Assembly: GCF_000615285.1 (NCBI RefSeq)
Contig: NZ_BALU01000009.1
Span: forward strand, 29,010 to 93,009
Direction of reading: 5' to 3'
Source of the DNA: Lactobacillus kitasatonis DSM 16761 = JCM 1039
Lineage (GTDB): Bacteria > Bacillota > Bacilli > Lactobacillales > Lactobacillaceae
Length of the DNA stretch: 64,000 bases
Shown here: positions 36,177 through 44,889 of the stretch, in pieces
Numbering within the stretch: position 1 is the first letter of the stretch
How the letters are laid out: each line of letters starts with the position of its first letter
The notes under the pieces: model-generated
What the model saw: the letters and a program-made list of their open reading frames with translations, nothing else
Database searches by the model: none
Told to the model about the DNA's origin: nothing
Position numbers and translations under genes: made by a program

Positions 36177-36475
36177 ATGAAAATAACTGGTTATGAAGAT
36201 CTTCGCGTTCTGATCGAATCACGATTAGCAGGACTTATTCAGGAATTCGTCAGCAGATGATCGACAATGTTATGAGTGAGTCGTGGGGGAGTTCGCCACA
36301 GTTCAATCGTTTGGAAGATTGGAAAAAGTAGATTTTGCTTAATTATGTAGAACAAACTGGCTTGACGATTTATCAGCAGTGGTCGTTGAATGGTAAAAAA
36401 GAAAATATTGATGATGTGATTAAAGCTGCGCAAAAGTTGATGCGCGGCGGTGTCGATAAGTTCTTAAATAAATAG
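36177..36475 (+). pseudogene. Unrecognised gene relic, frameshifted and with nonsense codon
   Basis: ATG 36177 after GAGG gives MKITGYEDLRVLIESRLAGL and stops at 36260. A frame shifted by one base near 36240 continues GIRQQMIDNVMSES, through NRLEDWKK, a TAG (36328-36330), then ILLNYVEQTGLTIYQQW to NKGG-like C-terminus VDKFLNK, ending at 36475. Together they would form a soluble helical protein of about 98 aa. I cannot name the family. Two lesions make it non-functional as read. Confidence 0.5.
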
Positions 36476-36500
36476 AAAAAATAAGGTATTCCTTTGATTT

Positions 36501-36541
36501 GAAGTGAGACCTAAAAGTGAGACACTTTTAGGTCTCACTTC
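36501..36541. repeat. Perfect 19-bp inverted repeat with 3-nt loop
   Basis: GAAGTGAGACCTAAAAGTG (36501-36519), loop AGA, and the exact complement (36523-36541). No T-run directly follows, though CTTTTTTT occurs 20 bp later. It lies between a gene relic and the galK promoter. Possible stable-RNA hairpin, extended terminator or relic of mobile-element ends. Confidence 0.8.
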
Positions 36542-36591
36542 ATCAACTTGAATGATGGGGCTTTTTTTACTCAATTAAATATTTTATTTAT

Positions 36592-36652
36592 TTAAGTAAA
36601 TTATTTACTAAATGAAATAAAAAGTATATACTAGTATCTGAAAACGATTACA
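36592..36652 (+). promoter_or_regulatory. galK control region: operator, promoter and cre
   Basis: Operator palindrome AGTAAAT-T-ATTTACT (36595-36609), extended to 36592-36612 with one mismatch. TTTACT (36604-36609) as -35 inside the operator, 17 bp, TATACT (36627-36632), then full-consensus cre TGAAAACGATTACA (36639-36652), 6 nt after the -10, the same spacing as at lacS. Confidence 0.75.
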
Positions 36653-36676
36653 GGACAAAAATTTGAGGTAAATAAA

Positions 36677-37842
36677 ATGAATAAAGATGAATTACTTAAA
36701 GAATATGAAGAAACTTTTGATGAAAAAGCCCAAGATATTTTTTTCTCACCAGGTCGAATCAATGTAATTGGTGAACACACTGACTACAACGGCGGTCATG
36801 TTTTTCCAGCCGCAATCAGCTTAGGTGTTTATGGTGTCTATGGCCCAAGAGAGGATAAGAAAGTTCGCCTATATTCAGGTAACGTTGACGGCGACATCGT
36901 AGAATTCGACATTGATGATACAACCGTTGAAAAAGGCGACCGCTTCTGGGCCAACTATTTTAAAGGCATGATCACTTACTTGCGTGAAAAGTATGACAAT
37001 ATCGATCATGGTTTCAACTTATACATCAAGCCAACTTGCCATCTGGTTCAGGCCTTTCATCAAGTGCCGCAATTGAAATGCTCATGGGTATCATTCTTAA
37101 AGATGAATTCAACTTAGACGTTGATCGTGTTGCTTTGGCTAAAATGGGGCAAAGAACCGAAAATGAATTCGTTGGTTTGAACTCAGGCATCATGGACCAA
37201 TTTGCCTGCATTATGGGCAAAAAAGATAGTGCCATTTTCCTGGACTGCAACACGCTTAAGTATGAATACATGCCACTTGCTTTAGGTGACTATGAAATTA
37301 TCATCATGGCCACTAACAAGCCTCATACTTTAGCTGATTCTGCTTACAACGACCGTGTTCGTGAATGTAATGATGCTCTCAAGAAGCTCCAACAAAAACT
37401 CGATATTAAGTCTTTAGGTGAACTTGATAACGGCACCTTTGATGAATATGCTTACTTAATTAATGACGAAACAGAAATCAAGCGTGCGCGTCATGCCGTT
37501 AGTGAAAATCAAAGAACTTTACGTGCTACTAAAGCCATGAAAGGTGGCGATTTGGAAAAATTGGGTCGTTTGATTAATGCTTCCCATATTTCGCTTCATT
37601 ATGATTACGAAGTAACTGGTAAGGAACTTGATACTTTAGCCGAAAATTCATGGGCACAACCTGGCGTGTTAGGTGCCAGAATGATCGGCGGCGGCTTCGG
37701 TGGTAGTGCAATTGCCATTGTTAAAAAGAGTGAAGCAGAGAACTTCAAGAAAAACGTTGGCAAGATTTACCGCGACAAGATTGGCTACGACGCAAGTTTC
37801 TACGATGCAGAAATCGTCGATGGAACCAAAAAGATTAATTAG
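36677..37842 (+). pseudogene. galK: Galactokinase, single frameshift
   Basis: First frame (36677-37117) has the GalK signature SPGRINVIGEHTDYNGG; the second (from about 37031) has LPSGSGLSSSAAIEM, the ATP loop, and GGGFGGSAIAIV near the end, stopping at 37842. Restoring one G near 37030 (KANLPSGSG) gives one protein of about 388 aa, normal for GalK, a GHMP kinase that phosphorylates galactose at C1. Everything else is conserved, so this is either a very recent mutation or an error. GAGG lies 10 nt before the ATG. Head of galKTM. Confidence 0.88.
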
Positions 37843-37859
37843 TTTTGGAAGGATAAGAA

Positions 37860-39323
37860 ATGAAAGTTATTGAAAAGTACGCAGATGAAGTAATTAATAG
37901 TGGTGCTTATCAGCCACTTGATCGCGTTTATGTCATTAATAAAATTCGCGGTTTAGTCGGCGATTATGACGAAGAAGAAAACGACAAGCCAGCCGTTAAG
38001 CAATTGGTTGATATTGCCGTAAAGAATAAAAAGATTCCCGACGATGTTACTTCAAGAGAAGTATTGAATGATCAATTGTATGACTTGGCAACGCCAACTC
38101 CATCCAAGACTAATGAAATTTTTTGGCAAAAGATGGAAAGATCTTCTGAAAAGGCAACTGATTGGCTCTACAAGCTTTGCGTGAACAACAACTACGTTAA
38201 AAGGGAAGCCATTGCTAAGAACGTTGTTTTCTCAGGCACTAGCTCAAAAGGTCACGGCTTAGAAATTACTATTAATTTGTCTAAGCCTGAAAAAGACCCC
38301 AAGGCAATTGCGGCAGCTGCTCATGCTACTGGTAAGAAATATCCTAAGTGTGCGCTTTGCCTCGAAAACGAAGGCTATGTTGGTGGCTATGGTAAAAATG
38401 CGCGTTCTAATTTAAGAATCATTCGGATGAATATTGCAGGTAAGCCATGGGGCTTCCAATATTCACCGTATGCCTACTTCAATGAACACTGCATTTTCCT
38501 TGATCAAAAGCACATCCCAATGGTGATCAATCAACAAACTTTAATTAATTTGGTTGAAATTGAAAAGATGCTGCCACATTACTTCGTTGGTTCAAATGCT
38601 GACTTGCCAATTGTTGGTGGCTCAATGCTGGCCCACGAACACTACCAAGGTGGTCGTCATACTTTCTCAATGATGAAGGCCAAGATCAAGAAGCCAGTTA
38701 GCTTTAAGCAATATCCTGATGTAAAAGCTGGAATCGTTGACTGGCCAATGAGTGATTTGCGTTTAATTAGTGAAAATTCACTTGATTTAATTGACCTGGG
38801 TTCCAAGATTATTAAGTTTTGGGATCAATATTCTGATCCTGCGCGCAAGATTAATGCTTATGAAGGTAAGATTCGTCACCACACGGTAACTCCAATCATG
38901 CACCGCAAGGGTAAGAAATTTGTCTTAGATTTAGTATTGCGTGACAACAATACAAGTAAAGATTATCCTCTTGGTATTTTCCATCCACACAAGCAGTTGT
39001 GGCATATCAAGAAGGAAAATATCGGCTTAATTGAAGTTATGGGTCGTGCTATTTTGCCAGGTCGTCTTAAGAGCGAACTTGAAGAAGTTAAGAAGTACTG
39101 GCTTGGTGAGGACAACAAGATGGCCGATAGTCACAAGGAATGGGCTGATCAAGTTAAGGTAAAAGAAAAGATTACCGCGGATAATGTAAATCAAATTATG
39201 GAAAAGGCCTTGGTAGAAGTTTTTGAACAAGTTTTGCAAGATGCAGGTGTCTTCAAGAATACTGAAGATGGTGAAAAAGGCTGGGATAAATTTATTACAG
39301 CTTTGACTGAAGATGTGGATTAA
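37860..39323 (+). CDS. galT: Galactose-1-phosphate uridylyltransferase, class II
   Basis: 487 aa, the long Firmicute form unrelated in length to the E. coli enzyme. Exchanges UMP between UDP-glucose and galactose-1-phosphate. PKCALCLENEGY near the N-terminal domain and GSMLAHEHYQGG with the catalytic His region are conserved. GGAAGGATAAG precedes the ATG, 17 bp after galK. Intact; if galK really is broken, galactose-1-phosphate must come from elsewhere or GalT is idle. Confidence 0.94.
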   Translation: MKVIEKYADEVINSGAYQPLDRVYVINKIRGLVGDYDEEENDKPAVKQLVDIAVKNKKIPDDVTSREVLNDQLYDLATPTPSKTNEIFWQKMERSSEKATDWLYKLCVNNNYVKREAIAKNVVFSGTSSKGHGLEITINLSKPEKDPKAIAAAAHATGKKYPKCALCLENEGYVGGYGKNARSNLRIIRMNIAGKPWGFQYSPYAYFNEHCIFLDQKHIPMVINQQTLINLVEIEKMLPHYFVGSNADLPIVGGSMLAHEHYQGGRHTFSMMKAKIKKPVSFKQYPDVKAGIVDWPMSDLRLISENSLDLIDLGSKIIKFWDQYSDPARKINAYEGKIRHHTVTPIMHRKGKKFVLDLVLRDNNTSKDYPLGIFHPHKQLWHIKKENIGLIEVMGRAILPGRLKSELEEVKKYWLGEDNKMADSHKEWADQVKVKEKITADNVNQIMEKALVEVFEQVLQDAGVFKNTEDGEKGWDKFITALTEDVD

Positions 39324-39325
39324 AA

Positions 39326-40312
39326 ATGAAAACTAGTTTTGTAAAGTATGGGCGAAAAAATAACAAGGACCTGTGTGAGATTACCCTTGAAAATGATCAT
39401 GGCATGGTCGCCAAAGTTTTAAATTATGGTGCAACCTTAGAAAAGGTGCTAGTCGATAGCGAAAACATGATTTTATCATTGAAAAAGCCAGCAGATTATT
39501 CTAAAGAGCGTAATTTTTTAGGTGGCAGCGTTGGTCGGATTGCTGGCCGCGTTAGAGCAGGCCAATGGAAGCATGGCAATGAGATTCATCAATTGCAACT
39601 AAATGATGGTGAAAATCATATTCATGGTGGTGTCGGCACTGACATGCAAGTTTGGAATTTTAGACCATCGTGTACAGATAAAGCGGCAAGAGTGAATTTA
39701 ACCTTGTTTGATCCAGATGGTCATAATGATTATCCCGGTAATTTGAAGCTTCATGCTAGCTATAAATTGGATAATGACAATACCTTGCATTATTCATTGG
39801 AAGCAGTTAGTGATAAGCTGACGATTTTCAATCCGGTAAATCATACTTACTTTAACTTGGGCGAGCGTGCCGAAGATCTGAATTTGCAGCTGAATGCGGA
39901 CTATTACTTGCCGGTTGATGAGAGTGGCCTGCCTGATCGCGGTATGGAGCAGGTAGCTGGTACTGCCTTTGATTTTAGAAAGACTAAGCGAATTGGGGAT
40001 GCACTCACCAGCGATGATGCACAAATTAAGTTGCGCAATGGGATTGACCATTCGTTTATCTTGAATGGCAATAATCCAGCTGCAACGTTGAGTTCTAGAA
40101 AGCATAAGTTGACGGTGAGCACTAACGCCCCAGCGCTAGTGCTTTATGCCGGCAATCACTTTAATCACACGGGTATTGCAGATAATATAGGTCAATATGA
40201 TGGTATAACCTTTGAAGCGCAGTGTCCTCCTGCAGAAGGTAATGATTTAGGTCAAATTACGTTACTTCCATTTGAAAGGTTCAAGCGTGTAGTTAACTGG
40301 AAATTTGAATGA
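39326..40312 (+). CDS. galM: Aldose 1-epimerase (mutarotase)
   Basis: 328 aa beta-sandwich. Interconverts alpha and beta anomers of galactose and glucose, feeding GalK with alpha-D-galactose. The catalytic His in FNPVNHTYFNLG and Glu in ITFEAQCPP are present; RIAGRVRAGQW and ENHIHGG are family motifs. It begins 2 bp after the galT stop, so translation is coupled. Last gene of galKTM; a terminator follows. Confidence 0.92.
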   Translation: MKTSFVKYGRKNNKDLCEITLENDHGMVAKVLNYGATLEKVLVDSENMILSLKKPADYSKERNFLGGSVGRIAGRVRAGQWKHGNEIHQLQLNDGENHIHGGVGTDMQVWNFRPSCTDKAARVNLTLFDPDGHNDYPGNLKLHASYKLDNDNTLHYSLEAVSDKLTIFNPVNHTYFNLGERAEDLNLQLNADYYLPVDESGLPDRGMEQVAGTAFDFRKTKRIGDALTSDDAQIKLRNGIDHSFILNGNNPAATLSSRKHKLTVSTNAPALVLYAGNHFNHTGIADNIGQYDGITFEAQCPPAEGNDLGQITLLPFERFKRVVNWKFE

Positions 40313-40313
40313 A

Positions 40314-40351
40314 AGAAAAACCATGACTCATACCGAGCCATGGTTTTATTT
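40314..40351. terminator. Bidirectional terminator between galM and MFS gene
   Basis: Stem AAAACCATGACTC/GAGCCATGGTTTT with one mismatch; usable by both converging genes. Confidence 0.8.
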
Positions 40352-40355
40352 TGCT

Positions 40356-41573
40356 TTATGCCTTTTTTCTTAAGGTAATAAAGATTGCGATAAAACTTAG
40401 AATATAGGCAATTACGTTAATTGTCCATCCTAAGTCGTAAGAATGGGTTTGGTCGAAGAATAGACCTACCAAGTATACTGATAGCGACATTGCGAATGCT
40501 CCCAGCATGTTGATTACGGACAAAATATTACTATAATCTTTTTCGCCAAATTGCTTTTGGATTAAGTATGGTAGAGCCACTAGGCAGACCCCTTGACCTA
40601 AACCAAGAATAAAAGCAGAGATAGTTAGTAGGGTACTGTTAGTCAAGAAGATTTGGCCACTCCAACCTAAAATGCCAAAAAGTGAGTAAACCAACAATAC
40701 TAAAATTGTACTTAATTTATCCAAGAAATAACCAATGGAAATTTTACCAACAGCTGCACCGATCATTACACCGGATACCACACTAGCTGCTAAAACTGGT
40801 GAAATTCCTAAATTAGTAATGTGGCCTGAAATATGCTGAACGCTTCCCGACACAAATTGCAAAGCTAACATCGCAAAGGCTAAGGCATAAAAGACTGGTT
40901 GATGAAGTGCTTCTTTAAGCGTAATGCCGTTTAAGAGTGAATTTGATTCAGACTTAGTCGTTGTGCCGTAAGCAGGGTGTTTTTCATCAGGGTTAGGTCT
41001 AATTGAAGCAGCAAGTGGTATTAAGATCAAGCCAATTAAAAGACCTTCTGCGATAAAGCCGCCACGCCAGCCGAATTTAGTAATGATATCTGCGATAATC
41101 GGGTTAAAAATGGTTCCACCGAATGCGGATAGGCCCAGAGAAATACCCATTACTGTGCCGAGTTTTTGGTTAAACCAATTACTTAAAAGAACGGGAATTG
41201 ATAAAGTAATTGCAATTGGCTGACAAATACCAATGATGATCCAAGCAATGTAAAAATGCGTTAAGCTGTGAGCTGCAGCGAGCGTTAACATGCTGATGGC
41301 GATTAGGCTGAAACATGCAGTTAGTAACCAGCGCAAGTTTACTTTCTTCATAACTTTTCCTGCAAAAAGGAGTGAAATAGCGGCAGCTGCGTTCTGCAGG
41401 GTAGTCATCAAGGCTACGCTGGCACGGCCAACATGAAATTCCTGGCTGATTGGCCCAAAGAACAGACCGATAGTATTAACAATCAGGCCAAAGCCAATCA
41501 TTGAAATAAAACAACAAACAATAAAAATCCACCAAGGAGTGATGGTTCTTTTTTTGGTCACTTTCTTGCCCAC
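40356..41573 (-). CDS. MFS transporter of the oxalate/formate antiporter-like (OFA) group
   Basis: 405 aa with 12 predicted helices. Starts FIVCCFISMIGFGLIVNTIG and includes GISLGLSAFGGTIFNPI, typical of OFA-type MFS carriers for small monocarboxylates. The substrate cannot be deduced. The start is GTG 41573; a second GTG four codons on is equally possible, as no strong ribosome-binding site decides. Monocistronic. Confidence 0.75.
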   Translation of the reverse strand: MGKKVTKKRTITPWWIFIVCCFISMIGFGLIVNTIGLFFGPISQEFHVGRASVALMTTLQNAAAAISLLFAGKVMKKVNLRWLLTACFSLIAISMLTLAAAHSLTHFYIAWIIIGICQPIAITLSIPVLLSNWFNQKLGTVMGISLGLSAFGGTIFNPIIADIITKFGWRGGFIAEGLLIGLILIPLAASIRPNPDEKHPAYGTTTKSESNSLLNGITLKEALHQPVFYALAFAMLALQFVSGSVQHISGHITNLGISPVLAASVVSGVMIGAAVGKISIGYFLDKLSTILVLLVYSLFGILGWSGQIFLTNSTLLTISAFILGLGQGVCLVALPYLIQKQFGEKDYSNILSVINMLGAFAMSLSVYLVGLFFDQTHSYDLGWTINVIAYILSFIAIFITLRKKA

Positions 41574-41783
41574 TTTCTAAATTGAAAAATCATAATTAAT
41601 ATTGTATCGAATTTTTTCATTAGAATAGGTTAAGGATTTTTAAAATATTATTTTGGCTTATTTATAGATTGACTTTTGCTTTTTCGAGGGTGATTTTTGC
41701 AGGAATAGTAAAAATTAACGCCTCTTTTTTGCTGTGACATGTATACTAAACATATAAAAAGTCTTGAGTGGAAGGGAAAAATC

Positions 41784-42088
41784 ATGCGTTGAGGAAGAAT
41801 TTTACTAGGTGGAGTTTTGTCAATCGGTGTTGTCATAGCGATGTTTACTTGATCGGTAGATAGGGCAGAGATCGGCGATAAGGATCTGCCTACGCAGGTT
41901 AAGGACTACATGAAGTGGCACCACATCAATGGTGTAGCCCTGGTTATAATTCATGCTTTATCGCCAATTACAAGACGAAGGAAACGGTTATGATGTTTTC
42001 TAATAATATCGATTATTGGGATTTGAAAGAAGATTCGGATTACATTTTGCATCATTATGTTGGCTGTCGCCCAGAGCTTAGATTTTAG
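41784..42088 (+). pseudogene. Serine hydrolase (class C beta-lactamase-like) relic
   Basis: ATG 41784 after GAAGGGA reads MR-TGA-GRILLGGVLSIGVVIAMFT-TGA-SVDRAEIGDKDLP, a signal-anchor N-terminus with two TGA codons where Trp is likely. It continues QVKDYMKWHHINGVAL and, after a shift, NYKTKETV, both typical of the start of secreted serine hydrolases or PBP-related proteins. A large deletion then leaves only the last 30 codons (SNNIDYWDLKEDSDYILHHY). The active-site SxxK region is gone. Family call is from partial similarity. Confidence 0.55.
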
Positions 42089-42091
42089 TAT

Positions 42092-42130
42092 AGAAAAAAC
42101 GCAGTTCCAATTAAGGAATTGCGCTTTTTG
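42092..42130. terminator. Terminator between relic and DUF4811 gene
   Basis: Stem AAAACGCAGTTCC/GGAATTGCGCTTTT with one mismatch; T-rich both ways. Confidence 0.75.
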
Positions 42131-42131
42131 T

Positions 42132-42697
42132 TTACTTTTTCATTTGCTGCATCTTTTTCATCATCGCAGCACGTTTAGCCATTTGCTTTTGCAAAGACTT
42201 AGCTTGCTTAATTGATAAAACCTTCCAATTCTTTGGCACATTGAAAGTATATTCACGATGCTTCAACTCATTATTGTGACCAAACCAGCCAAACAAGAAT
42301 TGATTCCAGCCATTACTGAAAACGTAACGTTCAGTCTTGATTGTCATTGAAGGCTTATCTGCAGTTTTCACACTAGCGTGAGTTTTATCGGTTTTAATTG
42401 GGGTAGGCTTCTTATCTGTATTTTTTGTTTTATATAGGTAGATTTTTTCTGTACCGTTGCCAAGTGATTGGTATAAAAGGATTGGTGATTGTGGGGATGC
42501 AGAAGAGACGAGCTCTTTTTTAACAGTGGTAGTTTGAGTCTTCATACCATAGTGATTGTAGTCGTGAGCTACGATTCCAGCGATACTCAATACTGCGATA
42601 AGTAGTGAAATAATCGCAAGCGGCATATAACCCTTTTTAGGAATTACGTTGAAATAGATAAAGCAATAACTGCCAGAATTAAGATAATTAAAATCAT
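42132..42697 (-). pseudogene. DUF4811-type membrane-anchored protein, N-terminal frameshift
   Basis: The true start is ATG 42697, overlapping the MFS stop as TAATG: MILIILILAVIALS, a membrane helix. The frame then breaks near 42657 and resumes as YFNVIPKKGYMPLAIISLL, a second helix, followed by an extracytoplasmic domain of about 150 residues (ERYVFSNGWNQFLFGWFGHN, Lys/Gln-rich end). The continuous open frame (to 42731) has an artificial soluble N-terminus MHVNVQRRW. These proteins pair with DHA2 exporters in lactobacilli, perhaps as accessory subunits. One missing base separates the two parts. Confidence 0.75.
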
Positions 42698-44169
42698 TAG
42701 TTGTCCACCTTCTCTGAACGTTCACGTGCACGATTACCTTTCTTCAAGAAGAATGAAAGAACTAAGGCGATTAATGCAAAGAGAATACTAATTGCAAATG
42801 AGGCATGAAAACCATCAAGTGTTGCATTAATTGCACCATTCTTATATTGAAGTGGCAACGTCTTAAGCATTGACTTGGCTGGCATATTGTTGTTAGTAGT
42901 TGTAGTCAATACTGAAACAAGGATGGCAGTACCAATTGATGATAAAATCTGTCTAAAGGTGTTGTTAACGGCAGTACCGTGAGAAATCTTATCTAATGGA
43001 AGTGAGTTCATCCCTGAAGTAGTAACGTTCATCATAACCAGAGCAACACCAACCATTCTGATTGCGTAGAGAATAATAATCATTAAGAATGAACTATTCT
43101 CAGTTAAAAATACGAATGGAATAGTTCCTAAAGTAAGAAGTGTCATACCAGTAATGGCCATTTTTCTTGCACCATAACGGTCAAAGATTCGACCAGTAAT
43201 TGGTGACATAATCCCAATCATCAAAGCACCTGGAAGTAAGATCAAGCCAGAGTGAAATGCGGATTCACCACGTAAGTTTTGAATATAAAGTGGTAAAACC
43301 ATTTCGATTCCAACCATGGCTAGGTTAGTAACACCTGAAAGAATAGCAGCAAGTGAGAATTCGAAGTGCTTGAATACAGTAATATCAAGGAATGGATCGT
43401 CCATCTTCAATTGGCGAATACCAAAGAGAATTACGAAGATGATACCGACAAAAATAAAGGCTAAAATTTCAGGATTTGTCCAACCTTTATTACCAGCTTC
43501 TGAAAAACCATATAGTAGAGAACCGAATCCGATAGTTGAAGTGGCAACTGAAAAGACATCGATTTTTTCATCCTTAGTTGGCAAAACGTCTTTTACTAAA
43601 AAGGCAGCAAGGATTACAACAATTCCGGCAATTGGAGCAATAATGCTGAAGAGATAGCGCCAAGAAAGGTTGTCGACTACCCAACCGGATAGTGTTGGCC
43701 CAATCGCAGGAGCCAAACCGATAACGATGCCGACAGTTCCCATGGCAGCACCACGTTTATCAGCTGGGAAGATTGAAAGCATGATGGTCTGAAGTAGTGG
43801 CATGGTAACGCCGACACCTAGACCTTGGATAATTCTTCCGGCTAAAAGCGTTTGAAAGTTAGGTGCAATTGCTGCAACGACAGTTCCGATGAAGAAAGTA
43901 GACATTGCAGTCAAATACATCTTTCTAGAGCCGAAGCGATTGATTAGCCAAGCAGAAATAGGAATCATTACCCCATTTACTAATAAGAAAGCGGTAGAAA
44001 GCCATTCTGCAGTAGCAGTACTAATCTTGAAGTCTCTCATAATAGAAGGTAAAGCAGTCGACAAAAGCGTACCATTCAATACCGTACAAAATGAGCCGAT
44101 GATCAATACTAGTACTAATAAGTTACGATTGTATTGTGTTCCATGAATATCGACAGGTTGTTTATTCAT
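42697..44169 (-). CDS. DHA2-family MFS multidrug exporter (14 helices)
   Basis: 490 aa. EmrB/QacA-type proton antiporter with motif A VNGVMIPISAWLINRFGSRK, motif C-like GIVIGLAPAIGPTLSGWVVD, and GRIIQGLGVGVTMPLL. Probably expels drugs or other toxic compounds. I use ATG 44169: AGGGGG is 7 nt upstream, whereas ATG 44175 overlaps it. Divergent from a MerR regulator that probably controls it, and overlapping DUF4811 at its 3' end. Intact, unlike the similar pump at 13540. Confidence 0.88.
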   Translation of the reverse strand: MNKQPVDIHGTQYNRNLLVLVLIIGSFCTVLNGTLLSTALPSIMRDFKISTATAEWLSTAFLLVNGVMIPISAWLINRFGSRKMYLTAMSTFFIGTVVAAIAPNFQTLLAGRIIQGLGVGVTMPLLQTIMLSIFPADKRGAAMGTVGIVIGLAPAIGPTLSGWVVDNLSWRYLFSIIAPIAGIVVILAAFLVKDVLPTKDEKIDVFSVATSTIGFGSLLYGFSEAGNKGWTNPEILAFIFVGIIFVILFGIRQLKMDDPFLDITVFKHFEFSLAAILSGVTNLAMVGIEMVLPLYIQNLRGESAFHSGLILLPGALMIGIMSPITGRIFDRYGARKMAITGMTLLTLGTIPFVFLTENSSFLMIIILYAIRMVGVALVMMNVTTSGMNSLPLDKISHGTAVNNTFRQILSSIGTAILVSVLTTTTNNNMPAKSMLKTLPLQYKNGAINATLDGFHASFAISILFALIALVLSFFLKKGNRARERSEKVDN

Positions 44170-44207
44170 GTTCATCCCCCTTTTTGTGAAAATTAAGTTC
44201 GGTAACT

Positions 44208-44236
44208 AATATAAGCCTAAAAAATGTCAATGTCAA
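44208..44236 (-). promoter_or_regulatory. Promoter of the DHA2 exporter
   Basis: Minus strand: TTGACA (44236-44231), 17 bp, TATATT (44213-44208). A second TTGACA overlaps the spacer. Confidence 0.65.
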
Positions 44237-44274
44237 ATAATCTTACACAAGTGATATAAAATATGACACAAAAG

Positions 44275-44303
44275 TTGAAAAATCTAACATAAATTAATAT
44301 AAT
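44275..44303 (+). promoter_or_regulatory. Promoter of the MerR regulator
   Basis: TTGAAA (44275-44280), 17 bp, TATAAT (44298-44303). The 38-bp stretch between the divergent promoters contains ACACAA repeats, a possible regulator site. Confidence 0.6.
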
Positions 44304-44329
44304 TGTGATAATTAGTGAGGCTGATAAAT

Positions 44330-44770
44330 ATGGAAAACTTAAAGAAAAAGAAATTACATCAACTTTTTGAAAATCTAGAAATAGGTATAGGCGGCGTAAG
44401 TAGTAGCTTGGGCGTATCGCAGCGTCAACTTAGATATTGGGAGAAAAAGGGCTATATCAAGCCAATCAATGAAGGTTCTGGCGTGCGGCATTACAGTTTG
44501 GCAACAGTTTATTTGATTGCTTTTATTAAAGATCAACTTGATGCAGGTTATACCCTAGAAGCAGCTGTCAAGAAGTCAAAAGAAATCCGGATTAAAAGTA
44601 AGATTGCACGTAAATTGTTGCGTAATGCCTTTGATGATATTGAAGTAACTGATGAAGAAAAAGGTTACGGTGAGATTCGAATGGGCGAGATAGAAGTAGG
44701 AAACAAAAAGGCCGAAGTTATTGGCATCGTTGACGAAAATGGTAGCCATTTTGAATTGAAGGAAGAATAG
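44330..44770 (+). CDS. MerR-family transcriptional regulator
   Basis: 146 aa. Winged helix-turn-helix (VSSSLGVSQRQLRYWEKKGY) at about residues 22-41, followed by HYSLATVYLIAFIKDQLDAG, as in the TnrA/GlnR-like short MerR proteins. The C-terminal 60 residues carry no Cys pair, so metal sensing is unlikely. ATG 44330 follows GTGAGG; the five-codon extension to 44315 is unlikely. Divergent from the DHA2 exporter and presumably its regulator. Confidence 0.85.
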   Translation: MENLKKKKLHQLFENLEIGIGGVSSSLGVSQRQLRYWEKKGYIKPINEGSGVRHYSLATVYLIAFIKDQLDAGYTLEAAVKKSKEIRIKSKIARKLLRNAFDDIEVTDEEKGYGEIRMGEIEVGNKKAEVIGIVDENGSHFELKEE

Positions 44771-44784
44771 ATTAACCAAAATAG

Positions 44785-44823
44785 ACATCTATCGATGAAA
44801 TTTATCGATAGGTGCCTTTTTTA
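44785..44823 (+). terminator. Terminator after MerR gene
   Basis: Stem ACATCTATCGAT/ATCGATAGGTGC with T-run. Its sequence is similar to the terminator at 47021. Confidence 0.8.
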
Positions 44824-44889
44824 CGTAATAATAACTTATCTTGATATAATTGATTTATAAGTAAATGCATATTCCAAGAGGTAATAACA

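Noticed and set aside
41648..41836. 62-codon minus-strand frame
   Set aside because: Covers the promoter and start of the serine-hydrolase relic on the other strand; composition does not resemble a protein.
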